Source: Sneathiella sp.
Lineage (GTDB): Bacteria > Pseudomonadota > Alphaproteobacteria > Sneathiellales > Sneathiellaceae
Direction: 5' to 3'
Assembly (NCBI RefSeq): GCF_002694385.1
Contig: NZ_NZMB01000009.1
Coordinates: 136,429 to 184,630 of the forward strand
DNA: 48,202 nt
The position numbers were made by a program, and so were the translations under genes. This document shows positions 33,133 to 41,258 of the stretch, piece by piece. Each line of letters opens with the position of its first letter. Positions within the stretch are counted from its first letter, which is position 1. Below the pieces are notes generated by a model. That model was not told the origin of the DNA and made no database searches. It was given only the letters and a program-made list of their open reading frames with translations.

Positions 33133-34092
33133 TCACGCAAACGCGTCTTCCCATGTCCCCTTTGTTGCGGCTTTGGAGTATTCCGTGGCGCGGTTCTCAA
33201 AGAAGTTCACATGCTCCACCGCGTTCAGGATGGCGTCGAGCCAGGGGAGCGGGTTTTTCTCGATATGGTAGATTTCATCGAGGCCGAGCTGCACCAGGCG
33301 GCGGTCGGCGATATAGCGGATATAGGCCTTGATCTCCTCCGCCGTCAGCCCCTCGATATGTCCCGCGCTGAAGGCGAGGTCGATAAAGGCGTCCTCATGG
33401 ATGACGATTTCGCGGCAAGTCGTATAGAGCTCCTCGCAGAATTCCGCCGTCCAGATCTCCGGATTTTCAGAAACGAAGGTCTTGAACAGCTTGATGATGG
33501 AGTTGCAATGCAGGCTCTCATCGCGGACGGACCAGGTGACGATCTGCCCCATCCCCTTCATCTTGCCGGTGCGCGGGAAGTTCAGCAGGATGGCGAAGCT
33601 CGCGAAGAGCTGTAGCCCCTCGGTAAACGCACCAAAAACGGCGAGGGTCTTCGCCACCTCCGATTTGTTGTCGACATTGAACTGCTGCATATAGTCGTAT
33701 TTGTCCTTCATCTCCTTGTAATGGAGGAAGGCGGAATATTCCGTCTCGGGCATGCCGATGGTGTCCAGCAGATGCGAATAGGCGGCGATATGCACCGTTT
33801 CCATATTGGAGAAGGCGGCGAGCATCATCTGCACCTCGGTCGGCTTGAACACGCGGCTGTAATGGCGCATGTAGCAGTTGTTCACCTCGATATCCGACTG
33901 GGTGAAGAAACGGAAAATCTGCGTCAGCAGATGCCGCTCGGATTCGGAGAGATTGTTATGCCAGTCCTTCACATCATCGGCGAGCGGTACTTCTTCGGGC
34001 AGCCAGTGAATCTGCTGCTGCATCAGCCAGGCATCATAACACCAGGGGTAGGAGAAGGGTTTATAGACGGGCTTGGCATCGAGCAGAGACAT
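33133..34092 (-). CDS. nrdB: Ribonucleoside-diphosphate reductase subunit beta (class I)
   Basis: A 319-residue radical-harbouring subunit that supplies the tyrosyl radical to NrdA. Metal ligands are Asp67, Glu98 and His101 (METVH), a Glu in the FTEGLQLF stretch, and the Glu and His of RDESLHCN; the radical Tyr is Tyr105, seven residues after Glu98 exactly as in E. coli (Glu115/Tyr122). The C-terminus (KAATKGTWEDAFA) is the flexible docking tail. It follows nrdA by 102 bases that hold two hairpins. It has no ATP-cone. A 91-bp part of its coding region recurs downstream as a fragment. Confidence 0.97.
   Translation of the reverse strand: MSLLDAKPVYKPFSYPWCYDAWLMQQQIHWLPEEVPLADDVKDWHNNLSESERHLLTQIFRFFTQSDIEVNNCYMRHYSRVFKPTEVQMMLAAFSNMETVHIAAYSHLLDTIGMPETEYSAFLHYKEMKDKYDYMQQFNVDNKSEVAKTLAVFGAFTEGLQLFASFAILLNFPRTGKMKGMGQIVTWSVRDESLHCNSIIKLFKTFVSENPEIWTAEFCEELYTTCREIVIHEDAFIDLAFSAGHIEGLTAEEIKAYIRYIADRRLVQLGLDEIYHIEKNPLPWLDAILNAVEHVNFFENRATEYSKAATKGTWEDAFA
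33236..33326 (-). repeat. Direct repeat partner of the nrdB fragment
   Basis: This segment of the intact nrdB matches 32307-32397 at 87 of 91 positions by direct comparison, in the same orientation. The repeats bracket the nrdB 3' end and the comB-like gene. Confidence 0.9.
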
Positions 34093-34149
34093 GGTGGCAA
34101 CGGCTTCCTGACAGAATGTCGAAATTAATTAACTCTATGAAAATAAACG

Positions 34150-34211
34150 CATCCGCGCAGCAATACGTGCGGATGACAGGCAAACGCCTGGCCCTTACTG
34201 GCAGGCCAGGC
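34150..34211 (-). other. Hairpins at the nrdA-nrdB junction
   Basis: GCCTGGCC (34186-34193) pairs with GGCCAGGC (34204-34211) across the nrdA stop codon. Further on, CATCCGC (34150-34156) pairs with GCGGATG (34169-34175), followed on the minus strand by CGTTTATTTTC. They could act as a partial terminator or stability element between the two subunits. Confidence 0.4.
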
Positions 34212-36072
34212 ATTCCTCGTAATCAACGCTCTCCCCCGCGATCTCGACTGCTTTGGCCACAGTCGGGGCGAGGCTTGCGGCGAGTTCGCGCAACTCCTTC
34301 GGCAGATCGTCCTTGGTCGCCACCACTTCCGCGCGCTGCATGGATTTGGAGCGGCAGTAATACAGGCTCTTCACGCCCTGCTTCCAGGCCATCATATGAA
34401 TCTGGTGCAGATCGCGCTTATGCACATCGGCGGGCAGGAAGATATTCACCGACTGCGACTGGTCAATCATCGGCGTGCGATCAGCGGCGAGCTCGATAAT
34501 CCAGCGCTGATCCAGCTCGAACGCGGTCTTGAACACGTCCTTCTCGTGATCATCGAGGAAATCGAGATGCTGCACCGAACCTTCCTTGACGGTGATGGAA
34601 CTCCAGATTTCTTCCGTATCCTTGCCCTTCTCGGCGAGCAGCCGCTTCAAATGCGGATTGCGCACATTGAAGCTGCCCGAGAGCGTCTTGTGGGTATAGC
34701 TGTTGGCGGCGGCGGGCTCGATCCCCGGGCTGGCTCCACCGCAGATGATGGAGATGGAAGCCGTCGGCGCAATCGCCGTTTTGTTGGAAAATCGCTCCTG
34801 GAAACCATAGTCGGCGGCATCGGGGCAGGCCCCGCGCAATTCCGCCAGGGATTTGGAGGCCGCATTCACGCCCTTCTGGATATGGGTGAAGATTTTGCGG
34901 TTCCAGACTTTCGCCATGACCGATTCCAGCGGCACGCGCTTCGCCTGCAAAAAGGAATGAAAACCCATCACGCCAAGACCGACGCTGCGTTCACGCATCG
35001 CGGCATATTTCGCCCGCGCCATCTCGTCCGGTGCGCGGTCGATAAAGTCCTGCAAGACGTTATCGAGGAACAGCATCACATCCTCGATAAAGCCGTCCTG
35101 CCCTTCCCACTCGTCATATTTTTCCAAATTGAGCGAAGACAGGCAGCAAACCGCCGTCCGCTCCTTGCCAAGATGGTCGGTACCGGTCGGCAGGGTGATC
35201 TCGGCGCAGAGGTTGGAGGTTTTCACTTCCAGCCCGGCAAGCTTGTGATGCTCCGGCACCAGCGCGTTCACCCGGTCATTGAAGATGATATATGGCTCCC
35301 CCGTCTCGACCCGCGCCGTCAGGATGCGAATCCACAAGCTGCGGGCATTGATGGTGCGAACAACGGCATGGTCATGCGGGCTGGTCAGTGCCCAGTCGCC
35401 ATTTTCCTCGACCGCGCGCATGAAAGCGTCCGAGATCAGAACGCCATGATGCAGGTTCGGCGTCTTGCGGTTGGGGTCGCCCCCGGTCGGGCGGCGAATC
35501 TCGATGAATTCCTCGATCTCCGGATGGGAGATGGGCAGATACACGGCCGCCGAGCCACGGCGTAAGCTCCCCTGGCTGATGGCAAGCGTCAGGCTGTCCA
35601 TGACGCGGATGAAGGGTACCACGCCGGAGGTCTTGCCAACCGCGCCGACGCCCTCCCCGATGGAGCGGAGATTGCCCCAATAGCTGCCGATGCCGCCGCC
35701 CTTGGCGGCCAGCCAGACATTTTCCGTCCACAGATCGACAATACCCTTCAGGCTGTCATTCGATTCGTTCAGGAAGCAGGAAATTGGCAAACCGCGGGTC
35801 GAGCCGCCATTGCTCAGCACCGGCGTCGCCGGCATGAACCACAGCTTGCTGATATATTCATAAATCCGCTGCGCATGGGAATCGCCTTCGCCATAGGCGC
35901 TCGCCACCCGGCCGAAAAGGTCCTGAAAACTCTCTCCCGGCAGAAGGTAACGGTCCTTCAGGACGGCCATGCCGAACTCGGTCAGATATTTGTCCCGGCT
36001 ATGGTCGATCTGAACCCGTGAACCCCCTTTGACCTGAACAAATTCGGTCAACATATCGACCCTATCCAGCAT
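34195..36072 (-). CDS. nrdA: Ribonucleoside-diphosphate reductase subunit alpha, without ATP-cone
   Basis: A 625-residue catalytic subunit of class I ribonucleotide reductase. The active-site cysteines are visible in LPISCFLNES, NLCAEI (the thiyl radical site) and TAVCCLSSLNL, and the C-terminal redox pair is EECLACQ. E. coli NrdA is about 760 residues; the missing part is the N-terminal ATP-cone, since this protein begins almost directly with the ten-stranded barrel domain (MLDRVDMLTEFVQVKG). Overall activity control by dATP through a cone is therefore absent. The TTG at 36090 is in frame, but AAGGGG fits the ATG at 36072. The upstream region has tandem NrdR-type boxes. Confidence 0.96.
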   Translation of the reverse strand: MLDRVDMLTEFVQVKGGSRVQIDHSRDKYLTEFGMAVLKDRYLLPGESFQDLFGRVASAYGEGDSHAQRIYEYISKLWFMPATPVLSNGGSTRGLPISCFLNESNDSLKGIVDLWTENVWLAAKGGGIGSYWGNLRSIGEGVGAVGKTSGVVPFIRVMDSLTLAISQGSLRRGSAAVYLPISHPEIEEFIEIRRPTGGDPNRKTPNLHHGVLISDAFMRAVEENGDWALTSPHDHAVVRTINARSLWIRILTARVETGEPYIIFNDRVNALVPEHHKLAGLEVKTSNLCAEITLPTGTDHLGKERTAVCCLSSLNLEKYDEWEGQDGFIEDVMLFLDNVLQDFIDRAPDEMARAKYAAMRERSVGLGVMGFHSFLQAKRVPLESVMAKVWNRKIFTHIQKGVNAASKSLAELRGACPDAADYGFQERFSNKTAIAPTASISIICGGASPGIEPAAANSYTHKTLSGSFNVRNPHLKRLLAEKGKDTEEIWSSITVKEGSVQHLDFLDDHEKDVFKTAFELDQRWIIELAADRTPMIDQSQSVNIFLPADVHKRDLHQIHMMAWKQGVKSLYYCRSKSMQRAEVVATKDDLPKELRELAASLAPTVAKAVEIAGESVDYEECLACQ

Positions 36073-36236
36073 GACTTTCCCCTTCTCCAAATCTTACAAA
36101 ACTCTCAATACCGGCCAGAGCCGGAAATTGCAATATACACTCGCCTGACGCCATTTAACCGCAAATCCAATTCCCGGCATGCTGGTTGTCCCTCCCGGTC
36201 CGGATAAAGATGTACGGTTGGTGAGCATCGCCAAAA

Positions 36237-36283
36237 AGACGATATTTGCTGCGTAACGCGCATCAAGCCACTACATATTGTAT
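36237..36283 (-). promoter_or_regulatory. Tandem NrdR-type boxes upstream of nrdA
   Basis: On the minus strand, ATACAATATGTAGTGG (36283-36268) matches the NrdR-box consensus ACACWATATWTWGTGT at 13 of 16 positions. A weaker copy, GCAGCAAATATCGTCT (36252-36237), matches at 10 of 16. They are exactly 31 bases apart start to start, three helical turns, which is the known tandem spacing. TTGACG (36303-36298) and TACAAT overlap the first box as a possible promoter with a short 15-base spacer. Confidence 0.65.
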
Positions 36284-36562
36284 AATACGTGCTGCGACGT
36301 CAACAGCTTGTGGAAAACTTTTTTATAAAAATACTGCTTGACGAACTGTGCCGGAGTGACTCCCCGAAATCCGCCGCAAAAATACCACGCGGCGGGGCGA
36401 ATCTCTCCGTCAATGGGGCGGGCCCGGGGCAGACAAAAAGGCGTCGCCACAGGCCTGAACGGGCGGTGGTTTGGCTGCCCCTTCCCCGGCATCCGCGCCA
36501 GGCCCATTATGGTTAAGGATCGGGGCTTCTGTTGTGACGGTCAAGCCGAAATATGCCCGGCC
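36284..36562. other. Intergenic region upstream of nrdA with one DnaA-like box
   Basis: No gene is seen. On the minus strand TTTTCCACA (36317-36309) fits the relaxed DnaA consensus TTWTNCACA, 26 bases from the nearer NrdR-type box; DnaA is known to bind upstream of nrdAB in E. coli. The rest is GC-rich with no clear hairpin or open frame. Open frames in both strands here have no homology I recognise. Confidence 0.4.
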
Positions 36563-36564
36563 AT

Positions 36565-36597
36565 AAAAAAACAGGCGCCGAAAAAAATTCCGGCGCC
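36565..36597 (-). terminator. Rho-independent terminator after the YdcH gene
   Basis: On the minus strand GGCGCCG (36597-36591) pairs with CGGCGCC (36580-36574), followed by TGTTTTTTT. It is 48 bases after the stop codon of the small DUF465 gene. Confidence 0.8.
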
Positions 36598-36644
36598 CTT
36601 TCGTATCTTATGTCAACTTTTCAAGATCCGCTTGCAAGCTATCG

Positions 36645-36830
36645 TCAATGCGTCACTTTTTCCTCTCGCGATAGCATTGATATCTTTTCCTTGATCCTGA
36701 GTTTCTGCCGTTTAAGCTCGCTGATATGAACATGGTCTGCGGAGGGGCTGGAAAGTTCCGTCTGGATTTCTTCTTCAATCCGGTGGTGCTTCTCGGTCAG
36801 CTGTGCAACATGTTCTGCTGTGCTCATCAT
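36645..36830 (-). CDS. YdcH family protein (DUF465)
   Basis: A 61-residue, wholly helical small protein. The pattern LTEKHHRIEEEI and ISELKRQKLRIKEKISML is the DUF465 signature, a two-helix hairpin ending in a basic KxxKLxxKD-like stretch. Function is unknown; Alphaproteobacteria often carry several copies. GAGGAG precedes two consecutive ATGs (36830 and 36827), either of which may be used. A terminator follows. A second member lies at 38372-38581. Confidence 0.88.
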   Translation of the reverse strand: MMSTAEHVAQLTEKHHRIEEEIQTELSSPSADHVHISELKRQKLRIKEKISMLSREEKVTH

Positions 36831-36942
36831 GTATCTCCTCTGCTAGAAACGACAGGGCGTCGGTGCGCCGACGCTGGACAATAGCTATATTACAGAATTA
36901 TGAACTCCCTGACCATGAATCAATGCGCAAGGCAGGATTATT

Positions 36943-37539
36943 TTGACTGAAACGCCAAAACATTCGCATCGGCAACGGCTCGTCATCGGCATCAGCGGCG
37001 CTTCCGGCGCGTGGATCGGCATCCGCCTGCTGGAGGCCTGCCGCGCCCTCGATGTGGAGACCCATCTGGTGATCAGCAAGGCGGGTGAAATTACCATCGC
37101 GCAGGAAACTTCCTATAGTGTCTCCGATGTGAAAGCCCTGGCCAGCCAGGCCCACAAGTCGGTGGATATCGGCGCGGCCATCGCCTCCGGCTCCTTCCCA
37201 ACCATGGGCATGATTGTCGCCCCCTGCTCCATCCGCTCGATGTCGGAAATCGCGACGGGGGTGACATCCAGCCTGCTCACCCGCGCCGCAGATGTCACGT
37301 TAAAGGAACGCCGCAAGCTCATACTGGCCGTGCGGGAAACGCCCTTTCACACAGGCCATCTACGCAGCATGACGGCACTGTCCGAGATGGGCGCAATCAT
37401 CGCGCCGCCGGTGCCCGCCTTCTATACGCAGCCGGAAACTGTCGCGGATATCATCAACCAGTTCAGCGGCCACCTGCTTTCCCTCATGGGGATCGGCAAC
37501 AGCCTTGCCGAGGAATGGAACGGCCTAAAAAAGCGGTAA
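36943..37539 (+). CDS. ubiX: Flavin prenyltransferase UbiX
   Basis: A 198-residue enzyme that links dimethylallyl phosphate to FMN, making the prenyl-FMN cofactor used by UbiD-type decarboxylases. GISGASGAWIGIRLLEACRA is the FMN phosphate loop; GSFPTMGMIVAPCSIRSMSEIATGVTSSLLTRAADVTLKERRKLI and RETPFHTGHLRSM are the family core. It starts with TTG at 36943: AGGA is five bases upstream, and an upstream ATG at 36922 is out of frame and closed by a stop. It converges with the TIGR02444 gene one base beyond its stop codon. No ubiD gene is in the window. Confidence 0.95.
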   Translation: MTETPKHSHRQRLVIGISGASGAWIGIRLLEACRALDVETHLVISKAGEITIAQETSYSVSDVKALASQAHKSVDIGAAIASGSFPTMGMIVAPCSIRSMSEIATGVTSSLLTRAADVTLKERRKLILAVRETPFHTGHLRSMTALSEMGAIIAPPVPAFYTQPETVADIINQFSGHLLSLMGIGNSLAEEWNGLKKR

Positions 37540-37540
37540 C

Positions 37541-38098
37541 TCAGGAAGGCGGCGCCTCCGCTTCCCATCCCGGAAAGGCGGCGTCCAGCAGGATGGCCAG
37601 ATCCGCCGCGTCGGCCGCCTCCGCCTTCAGCCCCGCCGCACGGAAATAATCCTCGAGATTCGCAGCGGCGTCTTTAGCGCGATCCTCCAGGCTGCCCCCG
37701 CCGCCGCCCGGACGCGTCATCATCCGATCCAGCATGATAATCTGCATATGTTCGGCGAACAGCTCGCTGTCGGAGACACCGCGGCGCAGCTCGGCGGCAA
37801 GGCGGCCGTCCACCGGCATGGCCGGCGTTTTTAGATTGCGGCGCGCATGGCGCAGCGGCTCCACCACCTGCGACTGCCAATAAGCGCCCGCCTCCTGCGC
37901 CGCCGCCAGGTCCGCCGCCGACAGACGCTGCCGCCCGCTGGCCGCGATCCAGAGACAGTACAGCAGCATATTCACATCCGCGCCGCGCCGGTCCTGCAGG
38001 CGCAGGCAGGCCGCGGCCACCGTCTCCTGACTGTAAAGAATAACCGCATAATCCCACAGCTCGCTCGGCGGGAAGACAGCGGATGACAATGTCGGCAA
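37541..38098 (-). CDS. TIGR02444 family protein (DUF2390)
   Basis: A 185-residue cytoplasmic protein of unknown function. The family signature is plain: ELWDYAVILYSQETVAAACLRLQDRRGADVNMLLYCLWIAASG. The rest is helical, with an Ala-rich C-terminus. The frame extends upstream to a GTG at 38149, but AAGGAG (38111-38106) is seven bases before a TTG at 38098, which also matches where family members begin, so TTG is chosen. It ends two bases from the ubiX stop, in convergent orientation. Confidence 0.85.
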   Translation of the reverse strand: MPTLSSAVFPPSELWDYAVILYSQETVAAACLRLQDRRGADVNMLLYCLWIAASGRQRLSAADLAAAQEAGAYWQSQVVEPLRHARRNLKTPAMPVDGRLAAELRRGVSDSELFAEHMQIIMLDRMMTRPGGGGGSLEDRAKDAAANLEDYFRAAGLKAEAADAADLAILLDAAFPGWEAEAPPS

Positions 38099-38371
38099 AT
38101 GCGTGCTCCTTGTGTTGATGATCCCCGCCGCAGCGCCGGGGTTCCCCACGATAGCGGCCGGACGGTAGGGAAATCAACGCCGCTCTGTCCCGGCATCCGA
38201 AAAACCATCGGTAACGGTCTGACAAAACCGAGGGCGGACAAGCCCTTGGGGCGGATCGTCCTAGGCTTGCACGACAAATGATGCTATGATCTATGCGTCC
38301 CATCCGTTTCGCAAGGCCGGGCGGCGGGGCGTTCATTTCATCGCAGAACCGTTGTTGGAGTGCCCCCCGGA

Positions 38372-38581
38372 ATGGCGGAAATAGACGAGCAGGAAATGCT
38401 CCGCGTGAGGCTGGAAGAACTCAAGACCGAACATGGCGACTTGGACCGCGCAATTGCGGCGCTGGTCGAGACCGGGAATTACAGCTCGCTGCAACTGCAA
38501 CGGTTGAAAAAGCGCAAGCTGATTCTGAAAGATCAGATTCACGCCATGAATAATCTGCTGCTGCCCGACATTATTGCCTGA
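38372..38581 (+). CDS. YdcH family protein (DUF465), second copy
   Basis: A 69-residue helical protein starting MAEIDEQEML. LRVRLEELKTEHGDLDRAIAAL and LQLQRLKKRKLILKDQI are the two helices of the DUF465 hairpin, ending with the conserved KRKLxLKDQI pattern. GGAG at 38357-38360 lies 11 bases upstream. A GTG at 38360 is in frame but overlaps that ribosome site. The 272 bases between it and the divergent TIGR02444 gene show no gene or clear promoter. It converges with the diguanylate cyclase gene. Confidence 0.88.
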   Translation: MAEIDEQEMLRVRLEELKTEHGDLDRAIAALVETGNYSSLQLQRLKKRKLILKDQIHAMNNLLLPDIIA

Positions 38582-38680
38582 GACAGTCCCGGACGGGAAC
38601 GGCGGGATGGATGCCGGACGCGTATGCCTGCGCGCCCGGTGCCTGCGCGCCCGTCATATCGCGCCCCGCCCTCAGTCTTC

Positions 38681-39412
38681 CTAAGCCCCGGGACGGCTTT
38701 CGCCGTTTTTATGGCGATACATGGCGTCATCCGCGAGGGAGAGGGTTTCCTCCGGCTGCAAGCCCGCATGAATGGACACAACGCCCGAGGACATGCGGCT
38801 GCTGATCTCCCGCCCTTTCCAGACAATCGGATTGTCGGTGAACTGGCGGCGCAGTCGATCCAGCAGATGATGCGCATCCTCGGGCCGGGTGCGGGTCAGG
38901 ATCAAGCCGAATTCATCGCCGCCGAGCCGCCCGATGATATCCGTCTCGCGCACGCTGTCTTTCAGCCGTTTCACCACCTCGCCAAGCACATGATCGCCCG
39001 CCTCATGGCCGAGATCGTCATTGATGGCCTTGAACTGGTCCAGGTCAAGATAGACGAGGCTGGCCTCCGTGCCGTAGCGCCGGGCCGACGCCTGAACGCG
39101 CGTCAGTTCCCGCACGAAGGCGCGACGGTTATAGACCGGCAACAGGGAATCCAGATCGGCAAGCTGCTCCGCCAGCTCAAGTCGGCGGGACAGATCACTG
39201 ACCGTATGGCGCAATTCCTCCGCCTCCGACATCAGCAGGGAAATGGCGGCCTGCACCCGGGGGGTGAATTCCGCATCCGGGATGCCCATAATGCTGGTTG
39301 CATCCCCGGCGGCGGGCGTGGTGAAAGGGCCCGCCTTCTGCCCGTCTTTGAGACGCCCCGACCCGGTCGAGGTTTTGGCGGGGACATTTCCGCCCGCCGA
39401 TCCGATTTTCAT
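38681..39412 (-). CDS. Diguanylate cyclase (GGDEF domain)
   Basis: A 243-residue cytoplasmic protein with a C-terminal GGDEF domain from about residue 85. The active site GRLGGDEFGLIL is intact, and the inhibitory I-site RETD stands five residues before it, so product inhibition is expected. A coiled-coil-like helix (AEELRHTVSDLSRRLELAEQLA) precedes the domain and probably dimerises it. The N-terminal 50 residues are low in structure. It makes c-di-GMP from two GTP. It is divergent from purE. Confidence 0.93.
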   Translation of the reverse strand: MKIGSAGGNVPAKTSTGSGRLKDGQKAGPFTTPAAGDATSIMGIPDAEFTPRVQAAISLLMSEAEELRHTVSDLSRRLELAEQLADLDSLLPVYNRRAFVRELTRVQASARRYGTEASLVYLDLDQFKAINDDLGHEAGDHVLGEVVKRLKDSVRETDIIGRLGGDEFGLILTRTRPEDAHHLLDRLRRQFTDNPIVWKGREISSRMSSGVVSIHAGLQPEETLSLADDAMYRHKNGESRPGA

Positions 39413-39539
39413 GCTATCATCCCACCCCTGAAATCTTTTGCCCCTCTGACGGAGTGTAGCGGAAAAAAGGCGTCAATTCAAAACCTTCCGCTACCTGCCG
39501 CAAAATTCGGGACCCAGGGTCGCGGAGCGCAGCCTTCCC

Positions 39540-39567
39540 TTGCGTCTTTGAAAAGCTTGCCTATAAT
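39540..39567 (+). promoter_or_regulatory. Probable purE promoter
   Basis: TTGCGT (39540-39545) and a perfect TATAAT (39562-39567) are 16 bases apart, 41 bases before the purE start. No purine riboswitch-like structure is evident in the short leader. Confidence 0.55.
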
Positions 39568-39608
39568 CGCCAGCTTCTCGATCAACGGGCAGACAGGGAA
39601 AATCAACT

Positions 39609-40097
39609 ATGACCGATCGCGACGCGCAAGTCGGAATTATCATGGGCAGCCAGTCCGACTGGGAGACCATGAAAAATGCCGCCGAAACGCTGGAGGCGCT
39701 GGGGGTTTCGTTCGAGGTGAAAATCGTCTCTGCGCATCGCACGCCGGACCGGCTGTATGAATATGCCACCCATGCGGCGGCGCGCGGCCTCAAGGTGATC
39801 ATCGCGGGCGCGGGCGGCGCGGCGCATCTGCCCGGCATGGCCGCCGCCCTGACGCCGCTGCCCGTGCTCGGCGTGCCCGTTGAAAGCAAGGCCCTCAAAG
39901 GCATGGACAGCCTGCTCTCCATCGTGCAGATGCCGGGCGGCGTGCCCGTTGGCACGCTGGCCATCGGCAAGGCGGGCGCCATCAATGCGGCGCTGCTGGC
40001 GGCGCAGATCCTGGCGCTTGCAGATGCTGACATCGCCGCCGCCATCAATGACTGGCGCGGAAAACAGACCGACGCTGTTGCCGAACAACCTGTTTAA
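39609..40097 (+). CDS. purE: N5-carboxyaminoimidazole ribonucleotide mutase PurE
   Basis: A 162-residue class I PurE that converts N5-CAIR to CAIR in purine synthesis. [10 protein letters not shown] near the start, [13 protein letters not shown], and [26 protein letters not shown] are the conserved active-site blocks; the Ser, Asp and His of these motifs bind the nucleotide and CO2 group. It is followed 31 bases later by purK, its usual partner. AGGGAAAA lies upstream of the ATG. Confidence 0.97.
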   Translation: MTDRDAQVGIIMGSQSDWETMKNAAETLEALGVSFEVKIVSAHRTPDRLYEYATHAAARGLKVIIAGAGGAAHLPGMAAALTPLPVLGVPVESKALKGMDSLLSIVQMPGGVPVGTLAIGKAGAINAALLAAQILALADADIAAAINDWRGKQTDAVAEQPV

Positions 40098-40128
40098 CCA
40101 TAACATTTCATCTGACAGAGGGGCATTC

Positions 40129-41217
40129 ATGACGACCATCGCACCGGGCGGAACCATCGGCATTCTGGGCGACGGGCAGCTTGGCCGCATGATGGCCATC
40201 GCCGCCGCCGAAATGGGATATTTCGTGCATGTTTTCGGCCCCGATGAGATGAGCCCGGCCGCCCAGGTCAGCCACCGTGCCACTATCGCCTCCTATGGCG
40301 ACAAGGGCGCGCTTGAGGCCTTTGCGAAATCCGTCGATGTGGTGACGCTGGAGTTTGAGAATATCCCGACCGACACGCTGGATTATCTGGCGCGGCATGT
40401 GCCAGTCCGGCCGCATGCGAAGCTGCTGGAAATCACCCAGGACCGGCTGCTGGAAAAAACGTTCGTCAACAAGCTCGGCATCAGTACGGCCCCCTTCACC
40501 AATGTCCAGTCCATCGGCGATCTGGTCAAGGCCGTCTCCCAGATCCGGACGCCCGCCATCCTCAAAACCCGCCGTCTCGGCTATGATGGCAAGGGGCAGG
40601 TGAAAATTACCGGCGCCAGCGATCTCGATGCGGTGTGGGCGGAAATGAAGGATGCCCCGTCCATTCTCGAGGGCTTCGTCAATTTCCGCCTGGAAATCTC
40701 CGTCATTGTCGCGCGCAGCGTGACCGGGGAGATTGCCGCCTACTGCCCGGTCGAGAACCGCCATAAAAACCATATTCTCGATGTCACGCTGGCCCCTGCC
40801 GATATCCCGCCGCATCTGGCGGACCGGGCGGTGGAGATTGCCGGAAAGATCGCCGCCAAGCTTGATCTTGTCGGCCTCATCGCGGTGGAGATGTTTGTCA
40901 CCAGGGACAATCAGATCCTTGTCAACGAGCTGGCGCCGCGGCCGCATAATTCCGGCCACTGGACCATTGAGGGATGCGCCAGCAGCCAGTTCCGGCAGAT
41001 CATCCGCGCAGTCTGCGGCCTGCCCCTCGGCGATCCGGCGCGCCATTCAAATGCGATGATGCGCAATCTGATTGGCGATCAGATTGACGGCTGGGAAAAA
41101 CTTCTCGCCGATCCGGCCAATAGCCTGCATCTTTATGGCAAGCGGGAGGCGCGGCCGGGCCGCAAGATGGGCCATGTCACGAAGCTTTTCCCGCTGAAAG
41201 AAAAGCCGAAGGCCTGA
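40129..41217 (+). CDS. purK: 5-(carboxyamino)imidazole ribonucleotide synthase PurK
   Basis: A 362-residue ATP-grasp enzyme that makes N5-CAIR from AIR, bicarbonate and ATP, feeding PurE. The N-terminal GILGDGQLGRMMAIAA, then KTRRLGYDGKGQ, EGFVNFRLEISVIVAR, and NELAPRPHNSGHWTIEGC are standard PurK motifs. A longer frame begins at 39880 inside purE, but AGAGGGG and homology fix the ATG at 40129. It is convergent with the halohydrin dehalogenase-like gene, with an imperfect GC-rich hairpin in the 41-base gap. Confidence 0.97.
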   Translation: MTTIAPGGTIGILGDGQLGRMMAIAAAEMGYFVHVFGPDEMSPAAQVSHRATIASYGDKGALEAFAKSVDVVTLEFENIPTDTLDYLARHVPVRPHAKLLEITQDRLLEKTFVNKLGISTAPFTNVQSIGDLVKAVSQIRTPAILKTRRLGYDGKGQVKITGASDLDAVWAEMKDAPSILEGFVNFRLEISVIVARSVTGEIAAYCPVENRHKNHILDVTLAPADIPPHLADRAVEIAGKIAAKLDLVGLIAVEMFVTRDNQILVNELAPRPHNSGHWTIEGCASSQFRQIIRAVCGLPLGDPARHSNAMMRNLIGDQIDGWEKLLADPANSLHLYGKREARPGRKMGHVTKLFPLKEKPKA

Positions 41218-41258
41218 CGCCCAGACCGCCCGGCGCGCGGGCTGTTCCCGCGCCGGTC

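Noticed and set aside
34396-35565. 389-codon plus-strand open frame
   Set aside because: Antisense to nrdA; no homology and composition of a GC-rich shadow frame.
38625-38653. Tandem repeat of TGCCTGCGCGCCCG (two copies)
   Set aside because: Only two short GC-rich copies in a gap between convergent genes; too small to imply a minisatellite, array or mobile element.
39880-40128. 83-codon N-terminal extension of purK inside purE
   Set aside because: PurK homology begins at the ATG at 40129, which has its own ribosome site; the extension overlaps purE in another frame.
41218-41258. Bidirectional terminator between purK and the dehalogenase-like gene
   Set aside because: The GC-rich inverted sequence pairs only imperfectly and has no T-tract on either strand.
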